The translations under genes and the position numbers were made by a program. From contig CAYYAQ010000054.1 of NCBI GenBank assembly GCA_964469555.1, positions 1-30,982 on the forward strand: a stretch of 30,982 nucleotides of DNA. The letters run 5' to 3'. This document shows positions 1-7,203 of this stretch, piece after piece. Each line of letters opens with the position of its first letter. Position 1 is the stretch's first letter. This DNA is from CAYYAQ01 sp964469555. Its GTDB lineage: Bacteria; Planctomycetota; UBA1135; UBA2386. The notes under the pieces were generated by a model, which had not been told where the DNA came from, searched no databases, and was given only the letters and a program-made list of their open reading frames with translations.

Positions 1-1040
1 CGACCGCCCTTCTCCAGGCGGTACGCCGAGGGACCCGGCGCCGAGGGCCGGTAGCTCAACCAACCGATCGTGTGGAGCGTCTTGCTCAACTCGTCTTCTG
101 CACCCTTCGTGAGCTTGATCTTCGGCTCCGGCGGCGGCGGTTCGACGGCGTTGATCAACCTGTCGGCGTCGGCAAAGACCTGTTGGCGCTGGATCGCACT
201 CTCGAGGAACTTGGCGGTCGCGAGGAGCGGCGCCTTCTTGGGCAACTCCGCGATCAGCGCTTCCACGCCTTCGAGGATCGGCTTCAGCTTCTGATCGCTG
301 AGAGCCTTCTTGGCCTCGGCGTGGAAGGTCGTGCGCAACTCCACCAGACGCTTCGTGTGCCGGTCGTTGTCGGCCAGCAGTTTCAGGCTCTTCTCGTAGC
401 CAGTCACCGCGTTCTTCCACTCGGCGTCGTGGGTCGCCTCGAACTTGGCGTGGCTGGCGCGCACGTCGTCGGTCACGTCCGCGATGGCCTCGATCTCCTT
501 GATCCGCACGTAGGCCGACTGGGTGACGAAACGCACCTTCCACCAGTCCCCCACCTCGCCGAGGAAGTGCATGGTCGTTCCTTTGGACATCCTCTCCACC
601 GGCTCTTCGGCGCGCCTCTTCGGCGTCGGACGGTATCGGAACGACACGAGCTTGCGGGTCGTCTGCAGCATCCCGTCCTCCGGCGCGGTGCTGAACCGCT
701 TGCTGACGTACCCGGGCACGCCTCGCGGGAGGATGATCCGACGGAACTCACCGACCTCCTCGCCGACCTGCACGATCGTACCCACGGCAATCTCGCCGTC
801 GTAGACAGGAGAGAGGTTGGACGCGAAACAGCGCACACGGCACTTCTCGCCCTTGATCATCGCCAACGAGATGCTCGTTGACGCCTTCTTGGCCGGAACG
901 GACTTTTCGGCATCGGCGCTCTTCGCGCTCGGCTGTGACTCATCCTGGGCAGGCATCCCGGAGATGAGGACTCCGAATGCGAGGATGTGTGCAGCACGCG
1001 ATGCACCGTTCCCGCGATTCTGCTTCGCAGTGGGGTTCAC
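1..1040 (-). CDS. Secreted SH3-like domain protein (3' end outside window)
   Basis: The reading frame is open from a GTG at 1040 to the window edge, giving at least 346 residues; the C-terminus is missing. A GGGAG ribosome-binding site lies about 6 bases before the GTG. The N-terminus reads as a signal peptide: a basic stretch, then a hydrophobic run ending near MPA/QDE at about residue 32. Two segments look like bacterial SH3 modules, around residues 62-125 (GTIVQVGEEVGEF ... GYVSKRF) and 145-180 (FLGEVGDWWKVRF ... YVRIKEIE). A charged, probably helical stretch follows, then a proline run (PPPPEPK). SH3-type modules in secreted proteins usually bind the cell wall or other proteins. The role here is unknown and no link to the polysaccharide genes is shown. 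The long plus-strand frame over this region is a shadow. Confidence 0.7.
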   Translation of the reverse strand, partial: MNPTAKQNRGNGASRAAHILAFGVLISGMPAQDESQPSAKSADAEKSVPAKKASTSISLAMIKGEKCRVRCFASNLSPVYDGEIAVGTIVQVGEEVGEFRRIILPRGVPGYVSKRFSTAPEDGMLQTTRKLVSFRYRPTPKRRAEEPVERMSKGTTMHFLGEVGDWWKVRFVTQSAYVRIKEIEAIADVTDDVRASHAKFEATHDAEWKNAVTGYEKSLKLLADNDRHTKRLVELRTTFHAEAKKALSDQKLKPILEGVEALIAELPKKAPLLATAKFLESAIQRQQVFADADRLINAVEPPPPEPKIKLTKGAEDELSKTLHTIGWLSYRPSAPGPSAYRLEKGG

Positions 1041-1406
1041 GATGGCTCCCTTGTTGATTCGCCCTGAAAATATGCCTCTTGGAGCCTCGTCGCCCGAATG
1101 GCGAGTCGCCCCGCAAGACGCTGACCGACCCGATCAGATCAGGGAAGGCTCCCTGAGGGGGGGATCGGGTACGCCCCCGATCATAGTGCAGACCGGGCGA
1201 TCACGCCAACGTTCGAGACGGCTTTGCTGGGGACGGGATCGGTTTGGGTTCAAGGTCGCCGGTCGAGAACGCAGATGAATGGGTGTATTCCGCCCCAGCC
1301 GCCCATCGACCTGGACCGGATGGCGCGACTCGAGCCGTGTTTCATCCGGCGGGGCCCGGCGACAACCCGGGCTACCCCCGCTGGGTAGGTAAGGTAGACT
1401 CCTGTG
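1041..1406. promoter_or_regulatory. Divergent intergenic region with two tandem hairpins
   Basis: This 366-base gap separates a minus-strand secreted-protein gene from a plus-strand lipoprotein gene, so it should hold both promoters. I see no clear -35/-10 pair. It contains two small perfect inverted repeats: AGGGA/TCCCT at 1141-1154 (4-base loop) and GATCGGG/CCCGATC at 1163-1182 (6-base loop). Neither is followed by a T run on either strand, so they do not look like intrinsic terminators. They could be operator or mRNA leader structures, or chance in GC-rich DNA. Confidence 0.3.
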
Positions 1407-1856
1407 ATGTCCTGGTCCCCAATCGCCGCGACGCTGGCCTTCCTGGCCCTGAGCCTTCCGAGCTGCACCTATGCGAGCGGAACATCGACGGTCCTCGTCA
1501 CCAGCACCCCCGCCGGCGCGACAATCCTCGTCGGCGGCCAGGATACGGGGGTGACAACCCCGGCGTTGCTCAACATGGGCACGATCCTCAACCTCGACGG
1601 GTTCTTCGGCGGGGACAAGCAGGTCACGATTCGCAAGAAGGGCTTCGAGCCGGAGTCCCGGATGATCTTCCACCACCAGGACTTCTTCACCGCGAAGTGG
1701 GTCGACGGCTCGACCAACTTCTGGTTCCTCACGGCCCCGCTGTTCTGGACGTTCGGAGACTTCTTCCTGCCGTTCGGCACCCGGTGGACCTACACCCCCC
1801 ACGAACTCCACGTGAGGCTCTACCCTGAGGGCGAAGCCCCGGGCACGGGTAAGTAG
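1407..1856 (+). CDS. PEGA-domain lipoprotein
   Basis: This is a 149-residue protein. A GTG directly before the ATG (1404) is an alternative start, and an AGGTAAGG purine stretch lies upstream. The signal peptide ends in a lipobox (LPSC) with the acylated cysteine at residue 20, so it should be an exported lipoprotein. Directly after comes a PEGA-type module: STVLVTSTPAGATILVGG, then a DTGVTTPA turn and an IRKKGFEP segment. PEGA modules are short beta domains common in surface and envelope proteins. The C-terminal part is aromatic-rich (FFLPFGTRW) and ends in a proline/glycine tail. Its stop lies 4 bases from the stop of the converging small membrane protein. The function is not known. Confidence 0.75.
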   Translation: MSWSPIAATLAFLALSLPSCTYASGTSTVLVTSTPAGATILVGGQDTGVTTPALLNMGTILNLDGFFGGDKQVTIRKKGFEPESRMIFHHQDFFTAKWVDGSTNFWFLTAPLFWTFGDFFLPFGTRWTYTPHELHVRLYPEGEAPGTGK

Positions 1857-1860
1857 GTCG

Positions 1861-2121
1861 TCAGTCGGACGGCGGCGTGCGCGCCTTGCCGAGGCAGACG
1901 AAGGCGCCCGGGACCCCGATCACCACGAGGATCACGCCGAGGACCTTGAGCACGGTCGGGATGGCGCCGAACCCGTCCTTCGACAGCACGAAGCACGCGA
2001 AGAAGAACATCGCAGCCCCCGCGGAGACCGCCGCGCAGCAGGCGTAGAAGCCGATGAGGGCCGGAGAGAAGTGGGCCTGATCGGTCGTGTGTTTCGGAGT
2101 ATCGGTCACTGGTCGAGACAA
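1861..2121 (-). CDS. Small two-helix membrane protein, unknown function
   Basis: This is an 86-residue product from a TTG at 2121. A GTG at 2109 is an equally possible start, and there is no ATG in frame. Two hydrophobic helices are visible: about residues 20-45 (ALIGFYACCAAVSAGAAMFF) and 56-75 (VLKVLGVILVVIGVPGAFV). The loop between them is short and charged and the C-terminus is basic. It follows the glycosyltransferase-FemAB gene by 26 bases on the same strand, so it may be the last gene of that operon. No family is recognised. With a non-ATG start and a short length the call is moderate, but the two clean helices support a real gene. Confidence 0.5.
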   Translation of the reverse strand: MSRPVTDTPKHTTDQAHFSPALIGFYACCAAVSAGAAMFFFACFVLSKDGFGAIPTVLKVLGVILVVIGVPGAFVCLGKARTPPSD

Positions 2122-2147
2122 TCCGCTTCCGCGCGGTTTGTTTCAAG

Positions 2148-4196
2148 TCAGGGCAGATACCGGGAGAGGGGTCCGCTCAGACTCCGGGTCACGATCGGCG
2201 GCAGGCGAGACCAGATCCGCCGGGGTAGATCGAGCTTCGGATTGCTCGGATTGAACACCGGCAGATGCGCGTTCTCGGTCAACAGGCAGTACTGGTAGTG
2301 CAAGGGCTGCGCCTCGAAGCCCATGTTCTTCTTGAATGCCGCGGGCCCGGTATCTCGGCGGCTGCGCCCGAAATCGAAGACACGGAAGCCCTGCTCGACG
2401 GCCCATTCCATGATCTTGCAGTAGATGAAGTTGTTCACACCGGTGGAGTTCTTCGTGTGCAAAGACCCGGAGTAGTACGCACAGACCGTGTCGTTGAAAC
2501 AAAAGCTCATGACCGAGGCGATCGGCGTCCCGTTCGGCTCCCTCACGATGTGCAACACAACCCGCGATCCAAACTCCTCGCGCAGGCCCTTGAACCACTT
2601 GAAGGGCAGGCTCGGCGATCCCAGTCGCCGCTTGTTGTGACCGAACAAGCGGTAGAAGCTCGCGAGGTCATCGCTCTCTTCGCACTTGAGATCGAATCGG
2701 TCCGCCGCCTTCCTCACCTCGGCACGCGCGCGCTTGGGGAGTGCTGGCATCACGAGAGTCGGATCGTTGGGCAAGTCCTGACGATAGGTGACGTACAGGT
2801 CGGACTCCGGCAGTCCGTCGATCTCGTTCGTCCTCGCGCGGAGTTCGATGTAGGTCGCCTTGCCGCGCATGCCGGCGGATTTCGCCTCCGCGAGCAGCAC
2901 CTCAGTCGCTTCGGTTTCGAAACTGAGCACGCCGCCGTATACCCCGTAGGGCACGCTGATCATGTTCGTGCCGAGCAGCGGGCTCCGTGTCCGAAACACT
3001 GGCAGGACGCCGAGCCACTCGGTCCCCCGCTCCGCCACGAGGTAGATCGGTTCGTGCTTGAACGTGTCCTCGACGACCTTGCGCCAGCCCGTGAGGTGGA
3101 ACATGCTGCCCCGACCGTGGTTCCGGACGAACGCGTCCCAACGCGCATCTTCGCCGGGTAGCAGCTCGCGCACGTGCATCAGCGCCTTCCTCGGCGCGCC
3201 GTTCACGACGACTGGCTCCTCGGGCACGTCGACGCGACCCGTGAAGACCTGATCGATCTGGTAGTCGTCCATGTTCCGAGCCTGCGTGAAGATGATGATC
3301 TCACCCACCAGACCGAAACCGAGGAGCTGCACGCCGAACGTGATCAGAACCGTACCCGCGACGAAGATCGGTCGATCCTGCAGGCCCTTGCCTTCGACGA
3401 AGAACTTGTCGAACAGCGGATACGCGATCATGGCGAGGCCGGCGACGATGCAGAACAGACCGATTACGCCGAAGAACCGCAGCGGCGTCTCCCGGAACCG
3501 CGTCAGGAACGAGATCGCCATCAGGTCCAGGAGTCGGCGCACGTAGACACCGACACCATAGAAGCCCCTGCGGCCCCGCTCCTCGCGGTGGCGCACCTTC
3601 ACTTCGGCGACCTTGAAGCCCTGGCGTTGGGCGAGCACCGGCAGGAACCGGTAGAGGTCGCCGTAAATGCTCACCTCTTCGACCACCCTGCGGCGCATCC
3701 CCCGCATGCCGCTGTTGAGGTCGTGGAACTTGTTGCCCATCAAGATGCCCATGAGCGAATTGAAGAGCCTGGATTGCAACCGGTTCAGCCACGGATCGAC
3801 GCGAGGGTGGCGCCACGTCGCCACGAAGTCGGCCCCGCTCTCCAGGGTCTTGACGACCTTGATCATGTCGTCCGGCTCGGTCTGCAGGTACTGCGGCGCG
3901 TTGATGATCAGGTCGGCTTCGGCGCTGTCGGCGCCAACCGTCAGCGCGACCGACTCGCCGAGTCCGCTGCCGTGCAGGACGACTGTCTTCAGCGGGTGCG
4001 TGCAACCGAGCTCTTCCGCCTGCGTGGTCAACCGGGTTCCGACACCATCGAGCACGAGCACGATTTCGAACGGGTAGCCGGCCTCGCGCAACGGGCGCGA
4101 ATACCCCCCTACGAGCTCCAGCAGGTCGACGTCCGGGCTCGAGACCGGCACCACGACGGACACCATGCTCTGCTCGTGAGTCTGGGACTCCGTCAC
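2148..4196 (-). CDS. Family-2 glycosyltransferase (degenerate) fused to FemAB/XrtA-associated domain
   Basis: This is one uninterrupted 682-residue frame. The start is a GTG at 4196 that overlaps the stop of the preceding gene (GTGA), with GGGGG upstream; an ATG at residue 11 is the alternative. Residues 11 to about 230 follow the GtrB/DPM1 family-2 fold (VSVVVPV at the first strand, HDLNSG at 158-163), then two membrane helices at about 233-300. The DxD position (99-101) reads NAP, so metal/nucleotide binding is probably lost or altered. From M340 the sequence matches FemAB-type XrtA-associated proteins: MHVREL, WDAFVRNH, GSMFHLTGW, then a C-terminal GNAT-like half with FDFGRSR and FKKNMGFE. 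FemAB relatives transfer aminoacyl or acyl groups. The likely role is cytoplasmic-face modification of a lipid-linked glycan or protein. Fusion of these two families is unusual. The membrane anchor may simply localise the FemAB domain. Confidence 0.85.
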   Translation of the reverse strand: MTESQTHEQSMVSVVVPVSSPDVDLLELVGGYSRPLREAGYPFEIVLVLDGVGTRLTTQAEELGCTHPLKTVVLHGSGLGESVALTVGADSAEADLIINAPQYLQTEPDDMIKVVKTLESGADFVATWRHPRVDPWLNRLQSRLFNSLMGILMGNKFHDLNSGMRGMRRRVVEEVSIYGDLYRFLPVLAQRQGFKVAEVKVRHREERGRRGFYGVGVYVRRLLDLMAISFLTRFRETPLRFFGVIGLFCIVAGLAMIAYPLFDKFFVEGKGLQDRPIFVAGTVLITFGVQLLGFGLVGEIIIFTQARNMDDYQIDQVFTGRVDVPEEPVVVNGAPRKALMHVRELLPGEDARWDAFVRNHGRGSMFHLTGWRKVVEDTFKHEPIYLVAERGTEWLGVLPVFRTRSPLLGTNMISVPYGVYGGVLSFETEATEVLLAEAKSAGMRGKATYIELRARTNEIDGLPESDLYVTYRQDLPNDPTLVMPALPKRARAEVRKAADRFDLKCEESDDLASFYRLFGHNKRRLGSPSLPFKWFKGLREEFGSRVVLHIVREPNGTPIASVMSFCFNDTVCAYYSGSLHTKNSTGVNNFIYCKIMEWAVEQGFRVFDFGRSRRDTGPAAFKKNMGFEAQPLHYQYCLLTENAHLPVFNPSNPKLDLPRRIWSRLPPIVTRSLSGPLSRYLP

Positions 4197-5206
4197 AGGA
4201 TTCGATCCCCCGAGGACATCGAAGCCCGACGACGGAAGAACCCTGACGACTTGAGTTGGAGTTCGGCCAACAAACCGAGCAGGAACAGGTTGAGTGCCAC
4301 CAGCAGGTTCATGCCCGCAGCGGAGATCCACATGATGTCGTACCGCCGCGAGAACGAGATCCCCGTGGATTCGAACTTGAACAGACCAACGATGACCAAT
4401 CCGAGAGTCATGACGAAGATGAACGCGCCGAAGAACGAGAACCAGCGGACGGGGTGTGCGGAGAACTGGATCAGCATCTTTACCACGATCAAGTCCGCCA
4501 TCACCTTGAAGATCCGGGTCAATCCGTACTTCGAGACGCCGAATCGCCGAGGATGGTGGCGCACGGGCAGCTCCGTGATGCGCGCACCGACGCCGACGGA
4601 GAGCGCGGCGATGAACCGGTGCATGTCGGAGTAGAGCGTCAGGTTGCGCACCACCCACCCGCGATAGGCCTTCAGCGAACAACCGGTGTCGTGGATCGGC
4701 ACGCGGTGAAACGTCGAGATCATCAGGTTGGCGAGCTTCGAAGGGAGCAATCGGGTGAGGGCGCGGTCCTTGCGCTCGCGGCGCCACCCACACACGATGT
4801 CGTGCCCCTGATCGAGGACTTCGAGCAGCCGCGGGATGTCGGCCGGGTCGTTCTGCAGGTCGCCGTCCATCGTGATGACGACGTCGCCCCGGGAATACTT
4901 GAACCCCGCCGCCATGGCCGCCGTCTGCCCACAATTCGAACGGAAGAGCACCACCCGAAGATACGGGTCTTCCACGAGCATCTTCTCGTAGACCTCGCGG
5001 GATCGATCCGTGCTCGCGTCATCGACGAACACGACTTCGTAACTCCACCTCGAATGGTCGAGCGTGTGACCGATGGCTCGGCGCAGCGCACGCAGGTTGT
5101 CGGCCTCGTTGTAGATCGGCACGACGACGCTGAGGTCGGGCGCCGCCAACGGCAGGTCGAGTTCAACCCGCGATTGGATTGCGTTCGTGCTCGTCGGTTC
5201 CGTCAT
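4193..5206 (-). CDS. GtrB/DPM1-type family-2 glycosyltransferase
   Basis: This is a 337-residue protein from the ATG at 5206. The GT-A core has all usual landmarks: VVVPIYNE (27-34), VDDASTD (61-67), the metal-binding DGD at 114-116 followed by LQNDP, HDTGCSLKAYR, and HHPRRFGVSKYG. Two C-terminal membrane helices follow (around 245-265 and 285-310). This architecture belongs to polyprenyl-phosphate sugar transferases, which move a hexose from a nucleotide sugar to undecaprenyl phosphate at the inner face of the membrane. The donor sugar cannot be read from sequence. It is coupled to the downstream fusion gene by a GTGA overlap, and the two glycosyltransferase domains may be a tandem duplication in which this copy stayed intact. 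There is no good Shine-Dalgarno. Confidence 0.88.
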   Translation of the reverse strand: MTEPTSTNAIQSRVELDLPLAAPDLSVVVPIYNEADNLRALRRAIGHTLDHSRWSYEVVFVDDASTDRSREVYEKMLVEDPYLRVVLFRSNCGQTAAMAAGFKYSRGDVVITMDGDLQNDPADIPRLLEVLDQGHDIVCGWRRERKDRALTRLLPSKLANLMISTFHRVPIHDTGCSLKAYRGWVVRNLTLYSDMHRFIAALSVGVGARITELPVRHHPRRFGVSKYGLTRIFKVMADLIVVKMLIQFSAHPVRWFSFFGAFIFVMTLGLVIVGLFKFESTGISFSRRYDIMWISAAGMNLLVALNLFLLGLLAELQLKSSGFFRRRASMSSGDRIL

Positions 5207-5330
5207 CGGGAGGAGTCTAGCCTGGGTGATTCACCAGGGCACTGGTCAGAGGTTTGGGCCAGTTGGGAGATCGCGGGCGCGTGGATTGCACTCATGACAA
5301 TAGGACGCCCGCGAGGAGGTTGGTAGCGGC

Positions 5331-5780
5331 TCAGCCAGTAGATATGAGCCAGTTCAGAAGGAACAGGAGAACCAGGACGCCGCACCAAGCCCAGAGGGCT
5401 ACGGCGAAAACACCCCAGTTGCGGCGGCGGCGCTCGTGACCCGGCCCGGCGATCACCGCACCGAGGGCCTCGTCCAGCCCGTCGTCGGCACCCGGAAGAT
5501 CGCCCCGATCGAGAGCCTCCTCGACCGATCGCATGGTCGCGGGCAGCCGATCGGTGGCATCGGAGTCCAAATCGAGGTCCAGCTCGAGTCCGTCGAGCGT
5601 CGGCATCTTGAGCTGCCGGACGAGCTTGACCACCGGCGCCTCGATCGGTGCCTCGGCTTCGCGAGGCAGCACCGTGAGGGCTACGCCCTGCGTGCCCGTG
5701 CCGCACACTTCACACCGCGACGCACCGTCGAGATCACAGCCGCACGCGGCGCACGCCGAAGCCTCCTCTGAGCCGTCCAT
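5331..5780 (-). CDS. Zinc-ribbon protein with C-terminal membrane anchor
   Basis: This is a 149-residue product from the ATG at 5780. The frame stays open upstream, but the extra residues are low-complexity and arginine-rich, so the internal ATG is preferred. A zinc ribbon is clear at the N-terminus: Cys10/Cys13 (CAAC) and Cys23/Cys26 (CEVC). The middle is acidic (LDLDLDSDATD). A single hydrophobic helix at about 120-145 (ALWAWCGVLVLLFLLNWL) ends the protein. The topology suggests a cytoplasmic zinc ribbon tethered to the inner membrane. It lies 124 bases upstream of the glycosyltransferase gene and reads the same way, divergent from the kinase-like gene. The function is unknown; similar proteins are often annotated only as zinc-ribbon proteins. 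Confidence 0.65.
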   Translation of the reverse strand: MDGSEEASACAACGCDLDGASRCEVCGTGTQGVALTVLPREAEAPIEAPVVKLVRQLKMPTLDGLELDLDLDSDATDRLPATMRSVEEALDRGDLPGADDGLDEALGAVIAGPGHERRRRNWGVFAVALWAWCGVLVLLFLLNWLISTG

Positions 5781-6047
5781 CACCAGGTCTCTATCGACCG
5801 GGGGGCCGGTAAAACTACGCCGGAATCGTCCTCGCCATCGGCTACCCTGGCCCCGATCCGCCCTCGGCAACGTCTCGGGGGCGGTCGCTGGAATCCGGGT
5901 AGGCGTCGATGTTACTTTTCACAGTCAAACTGATACCCCGCCAGGGGTTGTGCCGGCAGAGGCCCTCGGTGCGAGCCCTCGGGCCCACGACGCCGGCTCC
6001 AGGCTGCCCCCGGCGGACGCCAAGCGCGTCCAACCCGACCTTCGCCC
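5781..6047. promoter_or_regulatory. Divergent promoter region of the regulator and glycosyltransferase operons
   Basis: This is a 267-base divergent gap. An AT-rich island at about 5908-5935 stands out from GC-rich surroundings. On the minus strand it contains TTGACT (5928-5923), a good -35 hexamer, but no convincing -10 at 16-18 bases. CAGT-CAA-ACTG at 5922-5932 forms a small dyad. I found no sigma-54 element (GG-N10-GC in TGGCAC...TTGC context). The rest is GC-rich with no gene. Confidence 0.3.
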
Positions 6048-7112
6048 ATGGCAGGTAGAGGGCCACGGTACCCGTCCCGATTCGCCATGGTCGGCGCCGT
6101 AGGGACAGTGCGCCAGGCCCTCGACGACCTCGCGAGTTCTGCCCAGGTCCGCGAGTTCCACGACCTCTACGAGTCCGCCGCGACGCTCGCCGAGTTCGCG
6201 CCGGATCTGCTGATCTTCGCGGCCAGCCCGAGCTTCGAACAGGATCTGGGTGCGGTCCGCGTGCTGCGCGGTCTGCTGCCGGACCTCGGCGTGATCGTCG
6301 TGGGCACGAAACGAGACCTGCCGATCCCCCACCGCGACGCGTGCGCCGCCCACGGCATCGTCCCGTTCGACCCGGACAGCGATCTCGTGAACTTCGCAGA
6401 GATCGTCGACCGCGCCATCGGCGACGACAAGACAGACAGCTACCTCGAGTTCGTCCAGGGTATCTGCGACGAGATCAACAACCCTCTGATGTTCGCGAGC
6501 GGGCACCTCCAGCTGTTGGAGTCGCGCCTGGATCCTGAGGACGATCGCGACCCTTTGGCGCAGATCGTGGCGATCCGCCAGGGTCTGGATCGAATCCAAG
6601 GCACGATGCACAAGGTCGGTGCCATGGGGCGCGCGTCGACGGGCGAACGGCAACGGGAACCCTTCACGGTCGACGAAGTCATCTCGGCTATCGAGATGCA
6701 GATCCGCGCGACCGAGCTTGCCGCGCAGGTCGCTTGCAAAGACGATGCGCGAGAAATCGTGCTGAACGGCGACCTCCAGCTGGTCGCCGGTGCGTTGTTC
6801 GGACTGTGCCAGGTCGGCGCCGAACTCAACTCCGAGGAGAAGGACGTCACGTTGCAGGTGCGACGTTCGGGCGATGCCATCGAGCTGCACATGGAAGTCC
6901 GTAACCCCCGTCTCGAGGAGTGGGAGTTGCCGCGGGCATTCGACCCGTACCATCTCAACGGGATCTTGCGCGGCACGACCCTGGGGCTGAATCTGTTCCT
7001 CGTCCGGTTGGTGACCCGCGCCCACGGCTGGGACGCTTCCGCCCAGAGGTTGCCGGGACCCCGTGTTGCATTTCGCATCAGTCCCACGAAGGCGGCGAAC
7101 GGTCGCGAGTGA
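6048..7112 (+). CDS. Histidine-kinase-like protein lacking catalytic residues (pseudo-receiver + pseudokinase)
   Basis: This is a 354-residue soluble protein. The N-terminal ~120 residues resemble a receiver domain (RFAMVGAVGTVRQAL at the first strand, APDLLIF at the third), but the acidic pocket and phospho-acceptor aspartate are absent. This strand begins before the next ATG (6087), which supports the 6048 start. A DHp helix follows: EFVQGICDEINNPLMF, where the H-box histidine is an aspartate (GAC; His would be CAC). In the ATPase region the N-box asparagines are missing (GALFGLCQVGAEL). No DxGxG box is seen, while the last box survives as AFDPYHLNG ... GTTLGLNLFLVR ... AHG. There is no sensor or membrane segment. 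It precedes an NtrC-type regulator by 91 bases, in the position of PrsK in exosortase loci. It probably cannot autophosphorylate and may act as a scaffold, antagonist or ligand sensor. Confidence 0.8.
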   Translation: MAGRGPRYPSRFAMVGAVGTVRQALDDLASSAQVREFHDLYESAATLAEFAPDLLIFAASPSFEQDLGAVRVLRGLLPDLGVIVVGTKRDLPIPHRDACAAHGIVPFDPDSDLVNFAEIVDRAIGDDKTDSYLEFVQGICDEINNPLMFASGHLQLLESRLDPEDDRDPLAQIVAIRQGLDRIQGTMHKVGAMGRASTGERQREPFTVDEVISAIEMQIRATELAAQVACKDDAREIVLNGDLQLVAGALFGLCQVGAELNSEEKDVTLQVRRSGDAIELHMEVRNPRLEEWELPRAFDPYHLNGILRGTTLGLNLFLVRLVTRAHGWDASAQRLPGPRVAFRISPTKAANGRE

Positions 7113-7203
7113 TTTCCCGGTGGGTTCCGGACTTGTGCTCACTTGCCTTGGTTCTCTGGACCTCCCGTGCCGATGAAAGGGTGTTGCGTTTGAAGGACAT
7201 CTG

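Noticed and set aside
72..881. Long plus-strand frame at the left end
   Set aside because: It lies antisense to the secreted SH3-like gene, which has a start codon, ribosome-binding site, signal peptide and domain pattern; the plus frame is low-complexity arginine/leucine-rich.
3174..4634. 486-codon plus-strand frame
   Set aside because: It is antisense to two recognisable glycosyltransferase genes; composition is typical of GC-rich shadow frames.
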